Shown: positions 1 to 7,271 of the stretch, piece by piece
How the letters are laid out: each line of letters starts with the position of its first letter
Numbering within the stretch: the first letter of the stretch is position 1
Origin: Chitinivibrionales bacterium
GTDB lineage: Bacteria > Fibrobacterota > Chitinivibrionia > Chitinivibrionales > FEN-1185
Assembly (NCBI GenBank): GCA_035516255.1
Contig: DATJAL010000029.1
Span: 62,001 to 126,000, forward strand
Reading direction: 5' to 3'
Length of the DNA stretch: 64,000 bases
Translations under genes and position numbers: made by a program
The notes under the pieces: model-generated
Told to the model about the DNA's origin: nothing
Databases searched by the model: none
Seen by the model: only the letters and a program-made list of their open reading frames with translations

Positions 1-210
1 GGCGAACACCTTCCTGCCAACATTGACATCCGGGATCGTCACGCCGTATTCCTTTTCGAGGAGCACGAGCAGCTCGAGCGTGTCGATGGAGTCGAGCCCC
101 AGCCCCGCGCCCACGAGCGGCGCGTCCGCGTCGATGTCCTCGGGCTTGACATCCGACAGTTTCAGCACGGTGATGATCTGGCTCTTGAGCTTGTCGATCA
201 ATGCTTCCAT
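1..210 (-). CDS. acyl carrier protein, partial (C-terminus beyond window edge)
   Basis: Seventy codons read leftward from an ATG at 210-208 and run off the window without a stop. The protein begins MEALIDKLKSQIITVLKL and carries the acyl-carrier signature GLDSIDTLELLVLLE, whose serine would receive the 4'-phosphopantetheine arm. The acidic helix around that serine and the overall length fit a free-standing ACP of about 80-90 residues. The start codon overlaps the stop of the upstream ketosynthase-like gene by one base (TGATG), so the two are translationally coupled. It is the last visible gene of a four-gene unit and presumably carries the acyl chain handled by the dehydratase and ketosynthases before it. 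Whether it serves primary lipid or a special product cannot be decided from this fragment. Confidence 0.9.
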   Translation of the reverse strand, partial: MEALIDKLKSQIITVLKLSDVKPEDIDADAPLVGAGLGLDSIDTLELLVLLEKEYGVTIPDVNVGRKVFA

Positions 211-989
211 CAAAATTCCTTATGGATTGAAATGCCCGCCTCGATGCCGCCCAAGGCCGCGGAAACGCCGCCGTTTATTTTCTGGACAAGCAACCTCGTC
301 AGTTCGGTAAAATACAATTCCCCAGCGCCACCCCGCACCTCTTTGTCCGAATGGCTGAACGAGGCGTTGAGTCTGAATCCGAGGCCGCCGTTTTGATGAA
401 CGGTGTTCAGGAGAAACGCAAATGCCCGGTTTTGGCGCTCGATCGTCTGGTCAAGCAGCGGGGACTCGAAATCCTCCGGCTCAATCGCGTTGACCGACAG
501 CACCAGCGCGGCGCTCGCCTTGCCATTGTCAAGCAGGAGGCAGGCAAGTTCAAGCGCGGTGAGTCCGCTCGCCGCATCGCCCGCACATACCCGGTTGGGT
601 CCCTTGAGCTCAAAATAAATGGCAACGTCGGCGATGGCGGACGACGGAAGCGTCGCGGAGAAAACAGCAGGGCTTGGAAAACCGGCCATGACCGACTCCA
701 TGTAACGCAGGTCGGTGGACAGCGAGCCCGCGCGGATCCCGAGCGTGATGGCGGCGGTTTCTTTACTTTGGAGAGGATAGCGGGAAAGGATGAGCGATGA
801 CGCGCCAAAGACAAGCCTGTCGGAAAGGGAAAGCTTGCCGAAATTGACATATGGTTTGTCAAGCACCTGCCGCCGCGTGACGTCCTGCGCGCCCTTCTGG
901 CCGCTTTCCCAGGGGATAACTCCTCGCATGCTGTAAATTCCGTCCGGAAGCAGGGCGGAAAAAGATTCGATGTAAAGAGGCCTGCTCAT
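210..989 (-). CDS. ketosynthase-like protein without active-site cysteine (chain-length-factor-like)
   Basis: A 259-aa protein starting at MSRPLYIESF; this ATG overlaps the upstream ketosynthase stop by four bases (ATGA), so I prefer it to the in-frame start 19 codons earlier. It resembles the short beta-ketoacyl-synthase N-terminal-like proteins found in aryl polyene and related clusters. The nucleophile region reads GDAASGL (about residues 137-143), with alanine where the condensing cysteine of ketosynthases sits, so it is probably not a condensing enzyme itself. By analogy with chain-length factors it may pair with the upstream active ketosynthase. The protein is much shorter than a full ketosynthase (about 400 aa), and no histidine motifs of the C-terminal half are seen. 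The family assignment is from motif and context and is moderately sure. Confidence 0.75.
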   Translation of the reverse strand: MSRPLYIESFSALLPDGIYSMRGVIPWESGQKGAQDVTRRQVLDKPYVNFGKLSLSDRLVFGASSLILSRYPLQSKETAAITLGIRAGSLSTDLRYMESVMAGFPSPAVFSATLPSSAIADVAIYFELKGPNRVCAGDAASGLTALELACLLLDNGKASAALVLSVNAIEPEDFESPLLDQTIERQNRAFAFLLNTVHQNGGLGFRLNASFSHSDKEVRGGAGELYFTELTRLLVQKINGGVSAALGGIEAGISIHKEF

Positions 990-2101
990 GCGGCCTCCGT
1001 CAGAACGGCCGCGGCGTTGATTCCGCCGAAACCTGCCGAAAGGCACAGCAGCGACTGGCCGCGAAGATGTTGCATCGAATCGGACACGGGGATTTTTTCG
1101 TCAACGCCGAGACTTGAAAATCTGGCAGTGGGAGGGACAAGCCTGCGGGCCAGGCATTCCGCGGCGACAAGGATTTCCAACAGCGAGCCTGCGCCGCTTG
1201 TATGGCCGATGGCACCCTTCATGGAAAAGCAGGGCGGAATTTCCTCGCCGAACAAGCTGAACAGCGCCTTTGCTTCCATGGCGTCGTTGTAGTTGGTGGC
1301 GGTGCCATGGCATTTCACGCCGCCGATGTCTGGAGGCTGCACGGCCGCATCCGCGAGCGCGGCCTGAGCGGCGCGAAAAAGCCCCTCGCCGGTGCGCGAC
1401 GGCCCGGTGCGGTGGTTGGCGTCGTTTGAACTTCCCGCTCCAGCGACAATGATGTCGCCGCTATAAGGTTCCCTGTATGTCAAGAGCGCGATTGCCGCGC
1501 CGTCGCCGATGGTGAGTCCGTCGCGGCGGGCGTCGAACGGTTTTGCGCCTGCGGGCGACAGCGCGTTGAGCGAGTGGAACCCGGTGGCCACGAACCGCGA
1601 TATGCCGTCGAACCCGAAAATAACGGCCGCGCTTGCGCGGCCGGCAAGAAGCATATCGCGGCCGACCTCTACGCCGGTCGCGCCTGATGCGCATGCGTCC
1701 GAAATCACGATGGCGCGCGCTGCGTTTATTCCAAGGAATTTTTTTGCATACTCGGCCTGCGAGGAAAGCAGGGGAAGGAACGCACCGGGCGGCTTTTTTG
1801 CGGTGCAATACTCTTCGAGCTGCGCAATGTCGCCCTTTGCCGCGCAGAAGATGAAAACAATATCTTTCTTGTCAATGGAGAATAAATCAATGGACGGCGC
1901 GAGCGCCTTTACGCTCGCGTCAAGGCTGCGCCACGAAACGTCCTTGAACGGCGCGTAGGCCACCGGCACTCCGAAGCACGGGCCGGGTATAATGGCGCTT
2001 GCGCCTTCAAACAGATCCGTGACGGTTTCCTCAAGCTCACCGAGGCCGCACAGGATGTTGCCTTGCTCCAGCACCACCGCTTTCTTCTGCGCCGTGCTCA
2101 T
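986..2101 (-). CDS. beta-ketoacyl-ACP synthase (KAS I/II type)
   Basis: A 371-aa condensing enzyme beginning MSTAQKKAVV. The catalytic triad of the KAS I/II family is complete: Cys137 in DACASGA, His265 in CHGTATNYNDAMEA, and His300 in GAIGHTSGAGS. It would condense malonyl-ACP with an acyl-ACP in the cytoplasm. The chosen ATG overlaps the stop of the upstream dehydratase gene (ATGA); an upstream in-frame start would add 20 residues that are not typical of the family. At 371 aa it is somewhat shorter than FabF (about 410 aa), and the N-terminal region before residue 100 is divergent, as in specialised ketosynthases. Its neighbours are a hotdog dehydratase, a Cys-less ketosynthase partner and an ACP, a set more like a polyene or specialised lipid locus than the housekeeping fab cluster. 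Confidence 0.88.
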   Translation of the reverse strand: MSTAQKKAVVLEQGNILCGLGELEETVTDLFEGASAIIPGPCFGVPVAYAPFKDVSWRSLDASVKALAPSIDLFSIDKKDIVFIFCAAKGDIAQLEEYCTAKKPPGAFLPLLSSQAEYAKKFLGINAARAIVISDACASGATGVEVGRDMLLAGRASAAVIFGFDGISRFVATGFHSLNALSPAGAKPFDARRDGLTIGDGAAIALLTYREPYSGDIIVAGAGSSNDANHRTGPSRTGEGLFRAAQAALADAAVQPPDIGGVKCHGTATNYNDAMEAKALFSLFGEEIPPCFSMKGAIGHTSGAGSLLEILVAAECLARRLVPPTARFSSLGVDEKIPVSDSMQHLRGQSLLCLSAGFGGINAAAVLTEAA

Positions 2102-2496
2102 GATTGCGCCGCCTTGATGAAGCCATGCGCCGCCTTTTCGTCCTTGCAGGTCACCTTGCATTCGAACAGCGCGAGATTGCCGAATTTTGTTTTCGTGGTT
2201 ATTTCCGCGATCAGTTCGTCGCCGGCGGCCGCTGCTTTGCCAAAGAAGAAATCGTCTATGCCTGCGAGCACGCCACGTTTTATCGCCCCGCCGCTCGCCA
2301 TTGCCTCGCAGAGGATCGCGGACTGGGCGCAGAATTCCACGATCCCTTCGGGAGAAAGGCCGGGGCCGTAATGTTCGTCGGGTTTAACGGTCCTTTTGCA
2401 TTGGATGGTGCCTTTGTCAAATGAGAGTATCTCGTCAACGACAACGGCGGGAGGGCGGTGGGGAAGAAGGGATGCGACGGAGGGGAAGTTTTGCAC
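2098..2496 (-). CDS. hotdog-fold 3-hydroxyacyl-ACP dehydratase-like protein
   Basis: A 132-aa protein of the FabZ/FabA-like hotdog family. It has the N-terminal motif LLPHRPPAVVVDEI, whose histidine is the usual catalytic base in FabZ-type dehydratases, and the central hotdog helix EGIVEFCAQSAI, in which a glutamate is placed as in FabZ. Length and the LPHRPP form resemble the ApeP/ApeI-type dehydratases of aryl polyene clusters. The start at 2496 is GTG; no strong Shine-Dalgarno is visible. It is the first gene of a tightly overlapping four-gene operon, so a promoter should lie in the AT-rich stretch 2500-2560. A separate function as thioesterase-like hotdog protein is possible but less likely given the ketosynthase and ACP partners. 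Confidence 0.78.
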   Translation of the reverse strand: MQNFPSVASLLPHRPPAVVVDEILSFDKGTIQCKRTVKPDEHYGPGLSPEGIVEFCAQSAILCEAMASGGAIKRGVLAGIDDFFFGKAAAAGDELIAEITTKTKFGNLALFECKVTCKDEKAAHGFIKAAQS

Positions 2497-2600
2497 GATA
2501 GTAAAGCCTTTTTGTTCTTATTGTGTTTTTTAAAATAATTAATAGAAAATTATGATGGGGGAAACATGCCGATACAATTGGAAATTTAAAATCAAAAAAT

Positions 2601-2741
2601 GGGCGTTCCGCGGCTTTGCCGCGGCGGCCCTCCTTCCGGGCTCGGCTATTCGCCTCGTTGCCGGACCGCCCAAGTCGCCTTCGGCGAGGGGTCGGCCGGC
2701 AATGCGCTCCAGCGCACCACTCCAGTCCGGCCTAACGCCGG
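2601..2741 (-). repeat. GC-rich intergenic repeat, family A
   Basis: Read on the minus strand this matches the other family A copies: it starts near GCGTTAGGCCGGACTGGAG, continues through a GCGCTGGAGCGC hairpin, and ends near a GGGGAACGCCC-like tail (here GCCGCGGAACGCCC). Other copies are at 7143, 31371 and 43595. It fills most of the gap 2497-2954, in which I see no gene. Confidence 0.7.
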
Positions 2742-2789
2742 ATAGAAGGTGTCATGCCGGATTTGTTTTAGTGTGGCAGTTAAAGAAAC

Positions 2790-2838
2790 GAATGAAGGTG
2801 TCATTGCGAGGAGCCTTGTGCGACGAAGCAATCTCCTG
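2790..2838 (+). repeat. REP-like element (CATTGCGAGGAGC type)
   Basis: The stretch contains CATTGCGAGGAGC and then GACGAAGCAATCTCC, the widespread bacterial REP motif. The two halves are partly complementary (ATTGC/GCAAT, GAG/CTC). A longer palindromic version lies at 38980-39070. Confidence 0.6.
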
Positions 2839-2954
2839 AAGCATGGCTCACTTTGCTCTTGATCGATGATAAAGATAGAGGAGAGTTGACTTTGGGAGGG
2901 GGGGGTGATTTAGATTATAGACAAGAAGCAAGGTTAACTATCGGGGTGCAGCGT

Positions 2955-3560
2955 ATGAAATCGGATATTGAAATTTATCATTTTGGCCTTCAAGCCACGA
3001 TTCTATTGCTCGTGCTCGTAACCTTTCCCCGCGCGGCAGGTCAATGCCCGGAAAAATATGTTCCAAAATATTTAGAATCTCGGCAACCTGATATCTGTTA
3101 CTTCCTCGTGTGCGCTGAAATAGATACCATGCGCTTTGTCTCAGCGGATACATTTAAATCAAACTATGTGCGGCTAAAAGACAGTGACAAGGTCGTAACT
3201 TCGTTATGGAAAGTTACGTTTAGGGATATTTTTATGGTTCGAGGTGCCGGCGATATTGAAGGTATAATTTATTATCGGGCAAGAGCGCTATACTCAGAAA
3301 AGCCGATATTACCATATTTGCATAAGAAACAAGTATACTGTTTAATGCCCACCGGCAAAGTCATGAACGATTCAACTTGCATGAATAAAATCGACACTTT
3401 GTTTTTATGGATCGGATATGATCCGATACTTTTTAAGAAGGGAGTCTATGAAGGAGATTCGTTCATTGATATGCCTCAAGAAAGAAGCATGGAGCATAAA
3501 ATTGAAGAGGTTTATCGGAAACTTATGGTTGATAACACGGCTATTGACAAAAAGCGGTAA
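2955..3560 (+). CDS. hypothetical exported protein
   Basis: I do not recognise this 201-aa protein. I start it at MKSDIEIYHFGLQATILLLV, because a hydrophobic segment ending in PRAAGQC follows directly and looks like a signal peptide; an upstream in-frame ATG at 2853 would put 34 low-quality residues in front, encoded partly by repeat DNA. The mature part contains four cysteines (CPEK, DICYF, VCAE, YCLM) and one more near DSTC, which suits a periplasmic or surface protein. Codon use is AT-richer than in serS and the ketosynthase operon next door. It stands alone between two repeat-filled gaps, with no partner gene. Confidence 0.6.
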   Translation: MKSDIEIYHFGLQATILLLVLVTFPRAAGQCPEKYVPKYLESRQPDICYFLVCAEIDTMRFVSADTFKSNYVRLKDSDKVVTSLWKVTFRDIFMVRGAGDIEGIIYYRARALYSEKPILPYLHKKQVYCLMPTGKVMNDSTCMNKIDTLFLWIGYDPILFKKGVYEGDSFIDMPQERSMEHKIEEVYRKLMVDNTAIDKKR

Positions 3561-3740
3561 GAACTGAACCGAATTAAAGACAGTATTATACAGCTATGGA
3601 ATATCGATAGTTTAGCCCATCGTAAAAATGCCCGATAAAACTCCTTTGTATGGGATCATATTAGTCAAATTTGTTCTCTCTTTAAAATTCCGAACCCGGC
3701 GCAAGCACCGGGCCACACGGTCAAATCTTCTTTATTAATT

Positions 3741-3969
3741 TTTTATCGCCGCGCAGCGGCATTCTACAGCGGTTGCGTTGCGAAGGTGCGGCGCCTCGCG
3801 AGCTTTAATGCGAGCGACCTCGCGCGCACCTTCGCAGGAAGGGGTGTGCCCCCGGATCGCCGGCGCCGCGCTGTCTCGATACGTGCCCACTAAAGTGTTC
3901 ACTACTCGACAACCGCGCGGCGGCGGAAGCCGGGGGCCAGGGGAAACCACGGAGTGGTTGCCCCACCAG
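3741..3969 (-). repeat. structured intergenic repeat, family B type I
   Basis: Read on the minus strand it begins TGGTGGGGCAACCACTCC, passes GGCCCCCGGCTTCCGCCGCC, then GATCCGGGGGCACACCCC, and ends AATGCCGCTGCGCGGCGATAAAA. Two large inverted repeats are visible: CCGCCGCCGCGC with GCGCGGCG, and GCGAAGGTGCG with CGCACCTTCGC. It occupies much of the 3561-4094 gap; the remainder of that gap is unremarkable. Confidence 0.8.
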
Positions 3970-4094
3970 ATTAAATGCCTTTAATTTTTAATCCGCAATC
4001 CCCGCTAAAAGCTATTTTTCAATATGTCCATCAAGCAACTTTCATCACCTGTTGCCATCATCAATTAAAAAGCGAAAAGGAAAATTAACCTCCC

Positions 4095-5378
4095 ATGCTC
4101 GACCCGCAATTCATCCGCGACAACCCGGACCTCGTGAAAAAGGCCGCCGCTGCCAAGAACTGCAGCGTTGACATAGACAAACTGCTCGGGCTCGACGAGA
4201 AGCGGCGGCAAATCATCCGCGACGTTGAATCGCTCAAGAACACGCGCAACGCCAAATCGCCCGAAATCGCCAGGCTCAAGAAGGAAAAGAAAGACACGGA
4301 GCTTGCCGCGCTCATGGCGGAAATGAAAAATGTTTCCGATAAAGTAAAGGAGCTTGACGAGCAGCAGAAGGCGGTGGAAGGGGAGATTCGCGGCCTGTCG
4401 ATATGGATTCCCAATATCCCGCACGCGAGCGTGCCGCACGGCGCCGGCGCGGCCGACAACACGGTGGTCGCCGAATGGGGGAGCCAGGCGGCGTTTGACT
4501 TTGCGCCCAAAGACCATATCCAGCTCGGCACGGCGCTTGACATCATAGACTTCCCGCGCGGCGCAAAGGTGGCGGGCGCGGGCTTTCCCGTGTACAAGGG
4601 CGCGGGCGCGCTGCTCGAGCGGGCGCTCATCAATTTCATGCTCGACACGCACACGCGGAAAAACGGCTACCGCGAGATATTCCCGCCGTTCCTGGTAAAC
4701 GCCGACAGCCTGTTCGGCACGGGGCAGCTCCCCAAGTCGCAGGACCAGATGTATTACATCAACGAGGACCAGCTCTACTGCGTCCCCACGGCCGAGGTGC
4801 CGGTGACCAACCTTCACCGGGACGAGCTGCTCGACGCCTCGGCGCTGCCCGTGCGCTACTGCGCGTACAGCGCGTGCTTCAGGCGCGAGGCGGGAAGCTA
4901 CGGCAAGGACACCAAGGGGTTTTTGCGCGTGCACGAGTTCAACAAGATCGAGCTTGTCAAGTTCGTGGCGCCCGAAACGTCGTACGACGAGCTGGAAAAA
5001 CTGCGCGCCGACGCGGAAGGCATTCTCAAGGCGCTCGGGCTTGCGTACCGGGTGCTCATGCTGTGCGACGCGGACCTTTCGTTCGCCGCCGCCAAGTGTT
5101 ACGACCTCGAGGCATGGGCGCCGGGCGAGAAAAAATTCCTCGAAGTGTCGTCGTGCAGCAATTTCGAGGACTTCCAGGCGCGCCGCATGAACATTCGGTT
5201 CCGGCCCAAGGCCGGCGAAAAGCCCAGGTTCGTGCACACGCTCAACGGCAGCGGGCTCGCGACCGCGCGAATACTTGTCGCAATACTTGAAACCTATCAG
5301 ACGACCACAGGATCAATCAGAATTCCCGAAGTGCTACAGCCGTACATGCACGGGATGAAAGAAATTATAAAAGGTTGA
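4095..5378 (+). CDS. serS: seryl-tRNA synthetase
   Basis: This 427-aa enzyme charges tRNA-Ser with serine in the cytoplasm. The N-terminal 110 residues form the expected long antiparallel coiled-coil arm (lysine- and glutamate-rich, roughly residues 30-100) that grips the long variable arm of tRNA-Ser. The class II catalytic core follows: motif 2 around FRREAGSYG (Phe262-Arg263-Arg264-Glu265) and motif 3 around NGSGLATAR with the conserved arginine at residue 392. Length is normal for bacterial SerRS. The start is the first ATG after a stop-rich repeat region; a weak AAGGAAAATTAACC lies upstream. It is flanked by structured repeats on both sides and appears to be transcribed alone. Confidence 0.97.
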   Translation: MLDPQFIRDNPDLVKKAAAAKNCSVDIDKLLGLDEKRRQIIRDVESLKNTRNAKSPEIARLKKEKKDTELAALMAEMKNVSDKVKELDEQQKAVEGEIRGLSIWIPNIPHASVPHGAGAADNTVVAEWGSQAAFDFAPKDHIQLGTALDIIDFPRGAKVAGAGFPVYKGAGALLERALINFMLDTHTRKNGYREIFPPFLVNADSLFGTGQLPKSQDQMYYINEDQLYCVPTAEVPVTNLHRDELLDASALPVRYCAYSACFRREAGSYGKDTKGFLRVHEFNKIELVKFVAPETSYDELEKLRADAEGILKALGLAYRVLMLCDADLSFAAAKCYDLEAWAPGEKKFLEVSSCSNFEDFQARRMNIRFRPKAGEKPRFVHTLNGSGLATARILVAILETYQTTTGSIRIPEVLQPYMHGMKEIIKG

Positions 5379-5424
5379 CAGTTGACAGTTGGCGGTTGGC
5401 AGCTGGAGCGTTTATGCGTTCCAG
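5379..5424 (+). repeat. heptad-like tandem repeat and hairpin after serS
   Basis: A short run of near-repeats (GTTGACA twice, then GTTGGCG and GTTGGCA) is followed by the hairpin CTGGAGCG-TTTATG-CGTTCCAG at 5403-5424, an 8-bp stem. There is no U-tract, so an intrinsic terminator for serS is possible but unproven. Confidence 0.5.
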
Positions 5425-5513
5425 CGCTGATGGGTTGATGAGTTTAAGCGTTTCGAGATGATAATTTAATTGACAAGTTGTAAAAATGTAAGATGCAGGG
5501 TAAACGGTATCTA

Positions 5514-5692
5514 TTTTATCGCCGCGTAGCGGCATTCCATAGCGGTTGCGTTGCGAAGGGGCGACGCCCTCGCGAGCTTAATGCGAGCGACCTCGCGCGC
5601 CCCTTCGCAGGAGGGGGTGTGCCGAAGACCCCGCAGGCCGAAGGCCGAGGAGGCTGAGGCCAGGGGGAAACGCGAAGCGGTGCCCCCACCAG
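5514..5692 (-). repeat. structured intergenic repeat, family B type I
   Basis: Same architecture as the copy at 3741-3969: on the minus strand TGGTGGGGGCACCGC at one end and AATGCCGCTACGCGGCGATAAAA at the other. The large 3' hairpin is kept with altered arms (GCGAAGGGGCG with CGCCCCTTCGC). The middle helix is replaced by a different GC-rich hairpin (CTCGGCCTTCGGCCTGCGG). Together with the serS-distal hairpin it fills the gap 5379-5714. Confidence 0.78.
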
Positions 5693-5714
5693 TTTAAGAA
5701 AGAAAAATAAGAAA

Positions 5715-7043
5715 ATGGCCAACCCAACCCTCTACCACCTCCTCATGCGCATCCGTCCCTTTACCGGGCGGTACGTGCTGCTGCTGCTGTGCATCGCCGG
5801 GTTCATCTGGTACGCGCAGTACACGCGCACCATCATCATGGAGCTTCAGGAGGAATCGGTGAGCGTGACTCAGACCTACGCCGAGCTCATCCGCACCGCC
5901 ATCACCGAGCGCATGAACAACGAGGAGATGAACGTCATCTTCGAGGAGATCATCCGCAAGGCCAACATTCCCGTGATCATCGCGGACACGTCGTGGAACC
6001 CGGTCATGTGGCGCAACGTGATGAAGGGGCCGTTTTTCCACCGCACCGAGGTGGCGCCGCACGACACGTCCGCGGCCGCGGTCGAGCAGATACGGAAAAG
6101 CATCGTTGAGTTCAAAAAAAGCTACACGCCCAAGGTGCTTTACCTGAGCGAGACCAAGATGAGGCTCGGGTATCTCGTGTTCGGCAACAGCGAGCTCATC
6201 CACGGTCTGTCGCGGATGCCCTTTATTGAAACGGGGCTGGTCGCGGCGTTCATCTTCTTCGCCTTTCTGGGGTTCCACAACATCCGCGTCACGGAGCGGA
6301 GCAACCTGTGGGTGGGGCTCGCCAAGGAGACCGCGCACCAGCTCGGCACGCCCATCTCGTCGCTCATGGGATGGATCGAGTACATCCGCGGCGTCACCGA
6401 CACCGACGAGCCGGTGGAGCCGGAGGAGTTTGTCAAGCAGGTGCACACCGTGACCGAGAACATGGAGAGCGACCTGTCGCGGCTGCGCAAGGTGACGAGC
6501 CGGTTCTCGCAGATAGGCTCGGTGCCCGCCCTCATGGCGTGCGACATCAACACGGTGCTCAACGACGCGGCCACCTATTTCCGCACGCGGCTGCCGTTTC
6601 TCGGCAAGCATATCGAGATCCGGCTCACGCAGGGCGAATTGCCGCAGATCACGGCGAACAAGCAGCTCATCGAATGGGTGTTCGAGAACCTGCTCAAGAA
6701 CTCGGTTGACGCGATTGTCAAGGCGGACGGCCTCATCGAGATCAAGACGGAACATGTGGCGGGCGACCGCCTCGTGCGCATCACCCACACCGACAACGGC
6801 AAGGGGATACAGTGGGAGGACCAGAAGAAGATTTTCGCGCCGGGCTACACCACCAAGAAGCGCGGCTGGGGCCTGGGGCTCACGCTGGCCAAGCGCATCG
6901 TTGAGGATTACCATAAAGGAAAGATCTACCTTTTGTGGTCGCAGAAGGACAAAGGAACGGCCTTCTGCATCGATTTGCCGGTGGGAGTGGAAAAGTATAT
7001 GGATAAAAAACAAACGCCTGACGTTACGGGCGGGAAGGCGTGA
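5715..7043 (+). CDS. porY: PorY-like sensor histidine kinase
   Basis: A 442-aa membrane histidine kinase. One transmembrane helix lies near residues 19-35 and a second near 177-195, with a ~140-residue sensory segment between them that would be periplasmic. The cytoplasmic part has an H-box AKETAHQLGTPISSLMGW with phosphoacceptor His208, an N-box ENLLKNSVDAI (Asn325/Asn329), a DNGKGI G1 box and a GLGLTLAKRI G2 box. The form ETAHQLGTPISSL is characteristic of PorY-type kinases, which signal to PorX in Bacteroidota. The next gene on the same strand is PorX, which supports that pairing. The gap between them (7044-7271) carries a repeat, so they may not be tightly co-transcribed. The kinase identity is certain; the PorY label is from motif and neighbourhood. 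Confidence 0.85.
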   Translation: MANPTLYHLLMRIRPFTGRYVLLLLCIAGFIWYAQYTRTIIMELQEESVSVTQTYAELIRTAITERMNNEEMNVIFEEIIRKANIPVIIADTSWNPVMWRNVMKGPFFHRTEVAPHDTSAAAVEQIRKSIVEFKKSYTPKVLYLSETKMRLGYLVFGNSELIHGLSRMPFIETGLVAAFIFFAFLGFHNIRVTERSNLWVGLAKETAHQLGTPISSLMGWIEYIRGVTDTDEPVEPEEFVKQVHTVTENMESDLSRLRKVTSRFSQIGSVPALMACDINTVLNDAATYFRTRLPFLGKHIEIRLTQGELPQITANKQLIEWVFENLLKNSVDAIVKADGLIEIKTEHVAGDRLVRITHTDNGKGIQWEDQKKIFAPGYTTKKRGWGLGLTLAKRIVEDYHKGKIYLLWSQKDKGTAFCIDLPVGVEKYMDKKQTPDVTGGKA

Positions 7044-7142
7044 GATGAAGTATTTTATTTGTGAACTTTTTTGGATATTTTTTTGGATTGAAAGTCTCGT
7101 GCCTTTGGCGTAAATTGACAATTGCGGCAGTCAGCAGTTTAC

Positions 7143-7240
7143 CGCGCGCCAGGCAGGACTGGAGGTCGCTCTGGAGAGCCCGAGTGCGAAGCACGAGACC
7201 GGAAGGACGGCCGCCGAAGCGAAGCGGCGGGGCGCCCAAC
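7143..7240 (+). repeat. GC-rich intergenic repeat, family A (short copy)
   Basis: It reads GCGCGCCAGGCAGGACTGGAGG and ends GAGACCGGAAGGACGGCC followed by GGGGCGCCC, matching the two ends of the full copies at 31371 and 43595, with the central part missing. It sits between porY and porX. Confidence 0.65.
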
Positions 7241-7271
7241 TTCTTGTTAAAACTTGAATGAGACAAAAATC

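Noticed and set aside
5379-5410. GTTGACA-type tandem repeats as a possible CRISPR
   Set aside because: Units are seven bases, contiguous, without spacers; the same holds for 41020-41056.
4065-7121. Long minus-strand frames opposite serS (4065-5237) and porY (5694-7121)
   Set aside because: Shadows of clearly identified genes; low-complexity and charged sequences.
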